This document shows positions 1 to 5,375 of a stretch of 5,375 nucleotides of DNA, piece by piece. The DNA is from Oleispira sp051275515. Lineage in GTDB: Bacteria; Pseudomonadota; Gammaproteobacteria; Pseudomonadales; Oceanobacteraceae. Where the stretch lies: the NCBI GenBank assembly GCA_051275515.1, contig JBNMOT010000183.1:1-5375 (forward strand), given 5' to 3'. Under the pieces are notes generated by a model. The model had not been told where the DNA came from, did no database searches, and saw nothing but the letters and a program-made list of their open reading frames with translations. Both the position numbers and the translations under genes were made by a program. Each line of letters starts with the position of its first letter. The stretch's first letter is position 1.

Positions 1-28
1 CACCGGTAATGACTACACTTTTTGTCAT
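1..28 (-). CDS. Start of a probable short-chain dehydrogenase/reductase (partial, cut by left edge)
   Basis: Read on the minus strand from an ATG at 28-26, the sequence gives MTKSVVITG followed by a G, and then runs off the window. A short basic start, a hydrophobic beta strand and a TG pair is the usual opening of the Rossmann fold in short-chain dehydrogenases (V-x-I-T-G-[AGC]-x-x-G-I-G), and the next base, G, would allow Ala or Gly. A weak Shine-Dalgarno (GGA, minus strand, at 39-37) lies 8 nt upstream, and a perfect TATAAT box lies at 56-51. The gene would diverge from trmO. Only nine codons are visible, so the family is an inference; another NAD(P)-binding Rossmann protein, such as an epimerase-like one, would start the same way. 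The substrate cannot be guessed. Confidence 0.5.
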
Positions 29-50
29 GCTGTAAATCCAAATTTAATCA

Positions 51-56
51 ATTATA
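51..56 (-). promoter_or_regulatory. Candidate -10 box for the leftward SDR-like gene
   Basis: The minus strand reads a perfect TATAAT here. It would place the transcription start near 44 and give a leader of about 16 nt that includes the weak Shine-Dalgarno at 39-37. No good -35 hexamer is seen 16-18 bp upstream, and the region is very AT-rich, so a chance match is possible. The rest of the spacer (about 57-187) shows no convincing plus-strand promoter for trmO. Confidence 0.3.
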
Positions 57-205
57 GGGTTTTAATTATCGTTATATTTTATAAATTTATTTTGGGTGAT
101 AACAAGAATGATGTAAAGAGACGAATTAACACAAAACTCAATCTGTATTCAGCGTGAGGTATGTAATAATTAGTTCGGAATCATTTCTTGGTAATCGTAT
201 TCGAC

Positions 206-970
206 ATGGCAAATAGTTCAGGCAACAGTTCAGGCAACAGTTCAGACAATCATCACAGCGCTCCCTCTTACTCATTGAAAACCATTGGGCTGGTGCACTC
301 GTGCTTTAAAGAAAAGTTTGCCATTCCGCGTCAGCCAGCCTTAGCCCCAGCGGCAAGAGGTGAAATTGAATTATTGCCGCCCTACGATGATCCATTGGCC
401 ATTGAGGGCTTAGAGGCTGTCAGCCATCTATGGCTCAGTTTTATCTTTCACCAAGCCCTGCCAAAAGAAGGTGAGGTGCGATTGCGTGTGCGCCCACCGC
501 GCTTAGGGGGCAATAAAAAGATGGGGGTTTTTGCCACCCGTGCGACCCACAGGCCTAACCCTTTGGGGCTGTCGGTGGTGAAGCTCGAGGGCATTAAAAA
601 TGGTCGTTTACAAATATCCGGCATCGATTTATTAGACGGCACGCCCATTGTCGACATCAAACCTTATGTGCCTTATGCCGATGCCTTACCTAATGCGATT
701 AATGGTATTGCCAGTGAGCCCCCTGAATTAAGTAGGGTTGAGTTTACCCCGGCGGCACTGGCCTCTGCCGCCGAAGAAGGCGCACGTTTAGAGCAACCGG
801 TACAAGAATTAATAGAGCAAATGCTCGCTCAAGATCCGAAACCCGCGTATCAAAAACCTGACCCTGAACGTATTTATGGGGTTAAAATTTGGGACTTAGA
901 GGTGCAGTGGCGCTATCGGGAAGAAGGTCGCTTAACGATTACGTCTGTTTCGCTTGCGTCACCTTTTTAA
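206..970 (+). CDS. trmO: tRNA (N6-threonylcarbamoyladenosine(37)-N6)-methyltransferase TrmO
   Basis: TrmO (formerly TsaA/YaeB) is a cytoplasmic SAM-dependent enzyme that adds a methyl group to t6A at position 37 of threonine tRNAs, giving m6t6A, which tunes decoding of ACC/ACU codons. The 254-residue product matches the E. coli family member almost end to end as I recall it: KEKFAIPRQP (35-44), the SAM-binding core RPPRLGGNKKMGVFATR (96-112) then RPNPLG (116-121), DGTPIVDIKPY (144-154), AQDPKPAYQK (208-217) and KIWDLEVQWR (227-236). The family body starts near residue 22, so residues 1-21 are an added Ser/Asn-rich tail built from a 12-bp repeat. The start is uncertain: the ATG at 206 has no clear Shine-Dalgarno, whereas an in-frame TTG at 188 has GGAA (177-180) 7 nt upstream and would add MVIVFD. 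I chose the ATG for codon type. The gene converges with tpm, with 3 bp between stops. Confidence 0.93.
   Translation: MANSSGNSSGNSSDNHHSAPSYSLKTIGLVHSCFKEKFAIPRQPALAPAARGEIELLPPYDDPLAIEGLEAVSHLWLSFIFHQALPKEGEVRLRVRPPRLGGNKKMGVFATRATHRPNPLGLSVVKLEGIKNGRLQISGIDLLDGTPIVDIKPYVPYADALPNAINGIASEPPELSRVEFTPAALASAAEEGARLEQPVQELIEQMLAQDPKPAYQKPDPERIYGVKIWDLEVQWRYREEGRLTITSVSLASPF
212..247 (+). repeat. Three tandem copies of a 12-bp unit in the trmO 5' coding region
   Basis: Three successive units, AATAGTTCAGGC, AACAGTTCAGGC and AACAGTTCAGAC (212-223, 224-235, 236-247), encode NSSG, NSSG and NSSD. Each differs from its neighbour by one base. The unit is a multiple of three, so gain or loss of copies would change tail length without breaking the frame. 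The repeat lies entirely before the conserved TrmO body, in a part of the protein that homologues lack. Confidence 0.9.
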
Positions 971-973
971 TGG

Positions 974-1645
974 TTATTTAAGTGTGTAAGCCCGTTCATA
1001 AAATGCGGTTATGCCTTTGGCTTTAAAGCGAGGTTCTTGTTCTATAATGTCAGCTTCTTCTATTAATTGAATCGCAAAGGTATTCCCATACAAACCTTCA
1101 ACGGTCTTTGTTGATACCGCAAACGGAGGTCCAGCCGCAACGCTTTGATCGTAATCTAAGGTGATTAAGAGTTGCGGCGCATTTGCGGTTATATGGGCGA
1201 GATGCCGTGCATAGTCTGTGCGCAGGGGTTCGGGTAAGGCGATGAGCGCGGCTCTGTCATAAACCACATCAACGTCTCCTAAATCACCTTGGGTGAGCGC
1301 AAAGAAATCACCGACGTAAATCTGTAAATGTTTAGCCTGATAGCACTTGCCCCCCGCCCAAGCGCTTATCGTGACGGGATTATCCGGCTGCAGATCCAAT
1401 GCCTGCAAGACCGCCTGCACGGCAATGTCACTTAATTCTACCGCCACGACTGAGTAATTTTCAGCTAACAAATAACCGATATCAAGGGTCTTGCCGCACA
1501 AGGGAAGAAATATTCTGTTCTGCGCTACTGACCCAGTATTGAACTGAAACAGGTCAAGATTACGTATTAATAGTGGATGAACATAATTAAGGTGAAAACC
1601 GACTTGGTTTAGTGTCCACCGGTCGTGCCAAAAAGTATGTTCCAT
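974..1645 (-). CDS. tpm: Thiopurine S-methyltransferase (TPMT) family protein
   Basis: This is a SAM-dependent class I methyltransferase. Bacterial TPMTs methylate thiopurines in vitro, and members in Pseudomonas have been linked to tellurite resistance and to methylation of selenium compounds; the natural substrate here is unknown. The 223 residues are close to the family's usual length of about 218. Visible landmarks are the N-terminal FWHDRW...QVGFH (5-18), the SAM-binding loop FLPLCGKTLD (46-55), VVAVELSDIAV (66-76) with the acidic ribose-contacting position, GDFFAL (112-117), YDRAALIALP (129-138) and the GPPF loop (172-175). The start has AAGG (minus strand, 1656-1653) 7 nt upstream. A promoter is proposed at 1724-1696. 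The region after VELSDIAV lacks the FF...E pattern I remember in many members, so it may be a divergent branch. The stop lies 3 bp from the trmO stop, leaving no room for a terminator between them. Confidence 0.9.
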   Translation of the reverse strand: MEHTFWHDRWTLNQVGFHLNYVHPLLIRNLDLFQFNTGSVAQNRIFLPLCGKTLDIGYLLAENYSVVAVELSDIAVQAVLQALDLQPDNPVTISAWAGGKCYQAKHLQIYVGDFFALTQGDLGDVDVVYDRAALIALPEPLRTDYARHLAHITANAPQLLITLDYDQSVAAGPPFAVSTKTVEGLYGNTFAIQLIEEADIIEQEPRFKAKGITAFYERAYTLK

Positions 1646-1695
1646 CTATTAACCTTATTGAATTTTCGCTAAAAATACATGTCTAAAGTGATATA

Positions 1696-1724
1696 TCTAT
1701 ATTGTGGCTACAGGGTACTCCCAA
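1696..1724 (-). promoter_or_regulatory. Candidate sigma70 promoter for tpm
   Basis: On the minus strand, TTGGGA (1724-1719) is followed by exactly 17 bp and then TATAGA (1701-1696). Each box matches consensus at 4 of 6 positions. The start of transcription would be near 1689, giving a leader of about 43 nt that carries the AAGG Shine-Dalgarno. A small GC-rich patch over and behind the -35 (1711-1740) contains short inverted repeats, AGCG-TGG-CGCT (1724-1734) and TGGCTA...TAGGCCA (1705-1740), which could be an operator, but I recognise no known regulator site. Confidence 0.4.
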
Positions 1725-1775
1725 GCGTGGCGCTAGGCCAATAAGTCTAAAATGAAATCAATAGTTAAAATAGTT

Positions 1776-1784
1776 TGTTACTAT
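1776..1784 (+). promoter_or_regulatory. Candidate extended -10 promoter for the fatty acid hydroxylase gene
   Basis: TGTTACTAT is an extended -10 element (TG-n-TACTAT); an overlapping alternative is TATAAA at 1782-1787. Transcription would start near 1791, with a leader of just under 40 nt containing the Shine-Dalgarno GGAA (1818-1821). No good -35 is present, which extended -10 promoters can tolerate. Confidence 0.35.
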
Positions 1785-1815
1785 AAAGTCTCGCTTTAAT
1801 ACATCAAAAGCCGTT

Positions 1816-1864
1816 ATGGAAAAGCATTATGGAACAGTATTTTGGAACATTGGATCATTGGATC
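1816..1864 (+). repeat. Short direct repeats spanning the start codon of the hydroxylase gene
   Basis: ATGGAAAAGCATT (1816-1828) is followed at once by ATGGAACAGTATT (1829-1841), an 11/13 match. The second copy holds the real start codon and the first holds the Shine-Dalgarno GGAA plus an out-of-frame ATG. Just downstream, ATTGGATC occurs twice in tandem (1849-1856, 1857-1864). TGGA recurs at 1817, 1830, 1843, 1851 and 1859, with steps of 13, 13, 8 and 8 bp. Confidence 0.75.
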
Positions 1865-2686
1865 ATAGATTATGAGTCGGCCATTCGCTTAGGATTTTTC
1901 TTGGGTATTTTGGTTGTTATGGCCACCTTAGAAGCGGTATTTCCTCGCCGTGCAAAAATAAAAAGTCATACCCGCTCCTTGCGCAACTCGCGCGGCTTGA
2001 GTAATTTCTCGCTGGCGTTTGTGGCCTCTATATTAACCAGAATTCTGCTACCCATTGGCCTGGTTGGCTTCGCTTTTTATTGCCAACAGTCAGGCTGGGG
2101 ACTGTTTAATCAAGCGCTGTTAAGTCCGGTCAATAGCGCTGTGATCTTTATTGTTAGCTTGGTGCTGTTTGATTTTATTATTTATTGGCAGCATAGAATT
2201 TTTCATTATGTGCCGGTGCTATGGCGCTTACATAAGGTTCATCATAGCGACCCAGAGTTTGATGTGACGACAGGAATACGCTTTCATCCTTTCGAGATTT
2301 TATTATCGATTGCGATCAAGTTCTCAGTCGTTTTAATGTTTGGACTGACCCCCGAAAGCATCATTGCCTTTGAAGTGATATTAAGTGGTTTGGCGCTGTT
2401 CAATCATAGTAATTTTAAAATTCCGTTAACGATTGATTATTACCTGCGAAAATTGATTGTCACCCCGGATATGCATAGGGTGCATCACTCTCAAATCCCG
2501 ACAGAAACAAACAGCAACTTTGGCTTTAATATCAGCTTATGGGATCGACTTTTTGGCAGCTATCAAGATCAGCCAAGCTTGGGACACGATGGAATGGAGA
2601 TTGGACTAAGCGAATACAAGGATACCGAGCAGCCTAATAAATTATTAACGCTGCTGGTCATGCCTTTTAAGACGTCGAAAAAATAA
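1829..2686 (+). CDS. Fatty acid hydroxylase / sterol desaturase family membrane protein
   Basis: This is an integral membrane di-iron oxygenase-type protein. The superfamily hydroxylates or desaturates lipids such as sterols, fatty acyl chains, ornithine lipids and carotenoids; the substrate here cannot be assigned. The 285 residues contain the expected histidine clusters: H122-R-I-F-H126 (HX3H), H135-K-V-H138-H139 (HX2HH) and H216-R-V-H219-H220 (HX2HH), with added conserved-looking H153 and H193. The C-terminal signature NSNFGFN...WDRLFGSY (228-245) is typical of bacterial members. Hydrophobic segments lie near 21-38, 58-85, 102-120 and 155-192, with a basic stretch at 39-55, probably cytoplasmic. 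The start at 1829 has GGAA (1818-1821) 7 nt upstream; an ATG at 1816 is out of frame and stops after 19 codons. The gene is monocistronic, with its own candidate promoter and an intrinsic terminator downstream. Family assignment is firm; function is not. Confidence 0.92.
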   Translation: MEQYFGTLDHWIIDYESAIRLGFFLGILVVMATLEAVFPRRAKIKSHTRSLRNSRGLSNFSLAFVASILTRILLPIGLVGFAFYCQQSGWGLFNQALLSPVNSAVIFIVSLVLFDFIIYWQHRIFHYVPVLWRLHKVHHSDPEFDVTTGIRFHPFEILLSIAIKFSVVLMFGLTPESIIAFEVILSGLALFNHSNFKIPLTIDYYLRKLIVTPDMHRVHHSQIPTETNSNFGFNISLWDRLFGSYQDQPSLGHDGMEIGLSEYKDTEQPNKLLTLLVMPFKTSKK

Positions 2687-2708
2687 TGTTTTTCTCTTTG
2701 TAAAAGTA

Positions 2709-2735
2709 GCCCTGCGGTTATGGCAGGGTTTTATT
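2709..2735 (+). terminator. Intrinsic terminator after the hydroxylase gene, possibly bidirectional
   Basis: CCCTGC (2710-2715) and GCAGGG (2723-2728) form a perfect 6-bp GC-rich stem with a 7-nt loop, followed by TTTTATT (2729-2735). It lies 23 bp after the hydroxylase stop. The opposite gene ends inside it: its stop TAA is at 2720-2718 in the loop, and its final Thr-Leu-Pro codons form one arm. On the minus strand the same hairpin is followed by CTACTTTT, a weaker tail, so it may also stop the FAD gene. Confidence 0.85.
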
Positions 2736-4370
2736 CATACTGAGCGCCATGGCTTCAGCGATTTTAATGCCATCAATCGCGGCCGACATAATGCCACCCG
2801 CATAACCCGCACCTTCCCCTGCTGGGTATAAACCTTGGGTATTAATACTTTCATAAAATTCATCACGTTTAATACTGATGGGGGCTGACGTGCGGGTTTC
2901 GACACCGGTTAATAACGCGTCGTCTTTCGCAAAACCTTTAATCTTGCGGTTAAACGCAGGGATCGCTTCTCGAATCGCGGCGACGGCAAACGCAGGCAAG
3001 GCTTTTGAAAGATCAACTAATTTAATGCCCGGTTGAAATGAAGGCTTCACAGTGCCTAAACTTTCTAAATCTTTTTTACCTGAATCGATGCCTTTTAAGA
3101 AATCACCCACCGTTTGCGCGGGGGCGTCATAATCTGAGCCACCCAATACATAGGCACTTTTTTCTAACTGACGCTGTAATTCTATGCCTGCTAACGGTCC
3201 ACCGGGATAATCGCTAGGATCAATACCCACTACAACAGCGCTATTGGCGTTGCGTTCATTACGTGAATACTGGCTCATGCCGTTGGTTACCACACAATGT
3301 TCTTCTGACGTCGCAGCGACCACAGTACCACCGGGGCACATACAGAAACTGTAGACCGAACGGCCATTTTTACAGTGATGCACTAGCTTATAATCCGCCG
3401 CACCGAGTATTTCGTTACCCGCGTTCGGGCCAAAGCGGGCGGCATCAATGGTCGATTGTTCGTGCTCGATACGAAAACCGATGGAGAAAGGCTTGGCTTC
3501 GATATAGATGCCGCGGTTATGCAACATCTCAAAGGTATCACGAGCACTGTGGCCGATGGCGAAGGCGATGTGATTAGACTTTAACGTTTCACCCGTCGAT
3601 AAGGTTAAGCCAGTAATTTTCTGGCGCTCGTCATCGCCTTCACCCCTTGTCTCTAACTCAATATCATCCACGCGGCTGCTAAAACGAATGTCGCCGCCTA
3701 AACGAATAATCTCTGCGCGCATCTTCTCGACCATAGAGACCAGCTTAAAGGTGCCGATGTGAGGCTTACTGACGTACATAATTTCATCGGGGGCACCGGA
3801 GGCGACAAATTCGGTTAAGACTTTGCGAGCATATTGCTTGGGGTCTTTTACTTGGCTGTATAACTTGCCGTCAGAGAATGTACCCGCGCCACCTTCACCA
3901 AACTGTACGTTGGATTCAGTATTGAGTTTTTTCTGACGCCAAAAACCGAAAGTATCTTTGGTACGTTCCCGTACTTCTTTACCCCGATCGAGGATGATGG
4001 GGTTGTAACCCATTTGCGCGAGGGTAAGCCCTGCTAATAATCCACACGGCCCAAAACCAACCACAATCGGGCGTTCGGTTAATGCTGCCGGCGCTTGTGC
4101 CACATAGTGATAGTTAAGATCGGGCGCTTGCTTGATGAGTTGATCGTCTGCAAATTTGCTTAATAATTCAGTTTCTAGTGCGGGGGATACATCAACATCA
4201 AGGGTATAAATAAGGGATATATTGCTCTTTTTACGCGCATCGTAACCACGGCGATACATAGTGAAGCTAATCAATTGATCTTGAGTGATGTCGAGTGTGG
4301 TTAAGACCGCATGAGGCAGCGCTTGCTCATTGTGATCAAGGGGTAATTTGATGTTACTGAGACGAATCAT
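2718..4370 (-). CDS. NAD(P)/FAD-dependent oxidoreductase of unknown substrate (COG2509-like)
   Basis: This is a cytoplasmic flavoprotein of a widespread but poorly characterised dehydrogenase family; no signal peptide or membrane span is seen. Residues 1-90 form an N-terminal domain with the family's YRRGYDARKK pattern (39-48). The FAD-binding Rossmann motif follows: VVGFGPCG (103-110) with the acidic D128 ending the second strand, then FGEGGAGTFSDGKL (157-170), AIGHSARDTF (271-280), a Cys-rich FCMCPGG (342-348), ETRTSAP (491-497) and the C-terminal FAD contact PAGEGAGYAGG (516-526). The full length of 550 residues fits the family. The start has AAAGG (minus strand, 4382-4378) 7 nt upstream. 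It lies 120 bp after yqhD in the same direction; whether it shares that transcript is unclear, because a hairpin intervenes. Its last codons overlap a terminator of the convergent gene. Family is confident; reaction and partner are unknown. Confidence 0.9.
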   Translation of the reverse strand: MIRLSNIKLPLDHNEQALPHAVLTTLDITQDQLISFTMYRRGYDARKKSNISLIYTLDVDVSPALETELLSKFADDQLIKQAPDLNYHYVAQAPAALTERPIVVGFGPCGLLAGLTLAQMGYNPIILDRGKEVRERTKDTFGFWRQKKLNTESNVQFGEGGAGTFSDGKLYSQVKDPKQYARKVLTEFVASGAPDEIMYVSKPHIGTFKLVSMVEKMRAEIIRLGGDIRFSSRVDDIELETRGEGDDERQKITGLTLSTGETLKSNHIAFAIGHSARDTFEMLHNRGIYIEAKPFSIGFRIEHEQSTIDAARFGPNAGNEILGAADYKLVHHCKNGRSVYSFCMCPGGTVVAATSEEHCVVTNGMSQYSRNERNANSAVVVGIDPSDYPGGPLAGIELQRQLEKSAYVLGGSDYDAPAQTVGDFLKGIDSGKKDLESLGTVKPSFQPGIKLVDLSKALPAFAVAAIREAIPAFNRKIKGFAKDDALLTGVETRTSAPISIKRDEFYESINTQGLYPAGEGAGYAGGIMSAAIDGIKIAEAMALSMNKTLP

Positions 4371-4449
4371 GGTGGAGCCTTTACAGAGAGGTTACTTAGC
4401 TATAGTAAAGGCGGCATTTTACGGTATTTTTTGCTGTTTTTATAGGGCC

Positions 4450-4480
4450 TTAAGGATGCTGCAGATGCAAACACCCTTAA
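4450..4480 (-). other. Stem-loop 10 nt after the yqhD stop, lacking a U-tract
   Basis: As minus-strand RNA, TTAAGGGTG (4480-4472) pairs with CATCCTTAA (4458-4450) over nine positions, one of them a G-U wobble, and the 13-nt interior can form a further TGC/GCA stem. The wobble is allowed only in minus-strand RNA; on the plus strand that position is an A-C mismatch. This suits the 3' end of the yqhD transcript. The bases after it (GGCCCTATAAAAACAG) contain no run of T, so it is not a standard intrinsic terminator. It may protect or process the 3' end, or work with Rho. The rest of the spacer (4371-4449) shows no convincing promoter for the FAD gene: TACTAT and TATAAA boxes exist on the minus strand, but without a -35. 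Confidence 0.5.
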
Positions 4481-4490
4481 TGACGTTAAA

Positions 4491-5375
4491 TTAAAGCGCG
4501 GTCATTAATATTTCGCGGCTAACATCAGGCGTGACCGTTTTATGTTCACCCAGCGTTACCATGCCGTGCTGAGTCAATTTTTCAATTAACACATCGATAT
4601 CGGCTTCACCCAAATCAACGTGAGATAAACGCGTAGGGACTTGCATCGTTTCAAAAAACTGTTCAGTCAATTCAATGCCACGATTGATACGTGACTCTTC
4701 ATCGCCTGCGGTCACATTCCAAATACGCTCAGCGTACTGCAATAATTTTTCGCGTTTGGCTTCTTTACACACTTTCATCACTGCAGGCAGCACGATGGAT
4801 AAGGTACGCGCGTGATCAATACCGTGAGTACCGGTTAGTTCGTGCGCAATCATATGGGTTGACCAATCTTGTGGCACACCTGCACCGATTAGACCATTAA
4901 GCGCCATCGTTGCCGCCCACATAGTATTGCCACGAATGTCTAAATCTTGAGACGTTTCTGGTAGCAATATTTTTGGACCTTCTTCCACTAGCGTCAGCAA
5001 TAAACCTTCGGCAAAACGATCTTGTACCTTAGCGTTCACGCTATAGGTTAAGTACTGTTCCATAGTATGAACAAAGGCATCAACGATACCGTTGCTAATT
5101 TGGCGATCCGATAAAGACAGCGTTACGGCCGGGTCAAGCACGGCGAATATTGGGCGTACCAAAGGGCTCGCGAAGGGAAGTTTGTGGCCATCACGAGTCA
5201 CGACCGCACCGGTATTGGATTCAGAACCGGTTGCGGGCAAGGTCAGTACACACGCCAGTGGTAACGCTTTTTTAATACGGGCTTGCTTGCTAATAATATC
5301 CCAAGCATCGTCCCCGTCGAACAAGGCTGCGGCGGCAATAAACTTAGAGCCATCCACTACCGAACCGCCACCCAC
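4491..5375 (-). CDS. yqhD: YqhD-type iron-containing alcohol dehydrogenase / NADPH-dependent aldehyde reductase (5' end missing)
   Basis: YqhD-type enzymes are cytoplasmic group III metal-dependent dehydrogenases that reduce a wide range of short aldehydes with NADPH; in E. coli the enzyme removes aldehydes from lipid peroxidation. The visible 294 residues are the C-terminal three quarters of a protein of about 387, with roughly 90 N-terminal residues beyond the window edge. The first codon, GTG, is internal Val, not a start: it opens the cofactor-binding VGGGSVVDGSKF. Further landmarks in fragment numbering are LTLPATGSESN (44-54), the metal ligands D99 and H103 in VDAFVH, H174 in STHMIAHE, H188 in GIDHARTL, and the catalytic-face NGLIGAGVPQDW (160-171). 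The spacing of the four ligands agrees with E. coli YqhD (D194, H198, H267, H281), apart from a two-residue insertion. The stop is followed 10 nt later by a hairpin. Its promoter and any YqhC-like regulator lie outside the window. Confidence 0.92.
   Translation of the reverse strand: MGGGSVVDGSKFIAAAALFDGDDAWDIISKQARIKKALPLACVLTLPATGSESNTGAVVTRDGHKLPFASPLVRPIFAVLDPAVTLSLSDRQISNGIVDAFVHTMEQYLTYSVNAKVQDRFAEGLLLTLVEEGPKILLPETSQDLDIRGNTMWAATMALNGLIGAGVPQDWSTHMIAHELTGTHGIDHARTLSIVLPAVMKVCKEAKREKLLQYAERIWNVTAGDEESRINRGIELTEQFFETMQVPTRLSHVDLGEADIDVLIEKLTQHGMVTLGEHKTVTPDVSREILMTAL

Noticed and set aside
9..28. Inverted repeat ATGAC...GTCAT near the left edge
   Set aside because: The arms are only 5 bp with a 10-bp spacer, and the sequence is explained as the first codons of the leftward SDR-like gene.
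2..157. A plus-strand frame open for 51 codons ending at TGA 155-157, which could be the 3' end of an upstream gene
   Set aside because: It is AT-rich, has no recognisable protein character and no preferred codon pattern. The minus strand over 1-28 gives a far better gene start, so this is probably a chance opening.
154..169. GAGGT followed by ATG-TAA-TAA upstream of trmO, a possible start-stop regulatory element
   Set aside because: The spacing from GAGG to ATG is only 1 nt, too short for normal initiation, and nothing else supports a leader peptide.
448..660. A minus-strand 70-codon open frame inside trmO
   Set aside because: It lies wholly antisense to the most conserved part of TrmO and has no family resemblance; it is a shadow frame.
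3263..3577. A plus-strand 104-codon open frame inside the FAD oxidoreductase gene
   Set aside because: It is antisense to a conserved coding region, rich in Arg, Trp and His as shadow frames often are, and has no ribosome site or known domain.
4691..4900. A plus-strand 69-codon open frame inside yqhD
   Set aside because: It is antisense to the conserved metal-binding region of YqhD with no independent support.
1..5375. A new defence, mobile or secondary-metabolite system
   Set aside because: All sizeable genes belong to recognisable housekeeping or metabolic families, with no mobile-element genes, CRISPR repeats, toxin-antitoxin pairs or reverse transcriptase signatures.

Overview
The window looks like ordinary core or near-core chromosome of a gammaproteobacterium. 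The TrmO, TPMT, FAD-oxidoreductase and YqhD-type proteins all have gammaproteobacterial character. Moderate GC in genes, AT-rich spacers and the gene set together suggest a Shewanella-like marine bacterium, but the genus is inferred and not proven by anything in the sequence. I see no transposase, phage gene, CRISPR array, tRNA, rRNA or recognisable defence system.

Layout, left to right. (i) Positions 1-28 on the minus strand hold the first nine codons of a gene reading MTKSVVITG, which looks like the start of a short-chain dehydrogenase/reductase cut by the window edge. (ii) An AT-rich divergent spacer of about 175 bp follows, with a perfect TATAAT on the minus strand. (iii) trmO (206-970, plus) encodes the tRNA m6t6A37 methyltransferase and carries an N-terminal tail made of a 12-bp tandem repeat (NSSG). 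(iv) tpm (974-1645, minus), a thiopurine/chalcogen methyltransferase, converges on trmO with only 3 bp between the stop codons. (v) A divergent spacer (1646-1828) has candidate promoters in both directions. (vi) A membrane fatty acid hydroxylase/sterol desaturase family protein (1829-2686, plus) follows; its start codon sits in a short direct repeat. (vii) An intrinsic terminator (2709-2735) contains the last codons and the stop of the next, convergent gene. (viii) A 550-residue FAD-dependent oxidoreductase of unknown substrate lies at 2718-4370 (minus). (ix) A 120-bp spacer contains a hairpin just after the stop of (x), a YqhD-type iron-containing alcohol dehydrogenase (4491-5375, minus), which is cut at its 5' end by the right window edge.

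The genes do not form one obvious pathway. Several are redox or small-molecule detoxification enzymes: a likely SDR, TPMT, a YqhD-like aldehyde reductase and an FAD oxidoreductase. However, strand switches and separate promoters argue for independent transcription units, except that yqhD and the FAD gene run in the same direction 120 bp apart. I found no convincing new system. The points worth a second look are small: the repeat-built TrmO tail, the terminator nested in a coding end, the direct repeats at the desaturase start, and the YqhD 3' hairpin without a U-tract.
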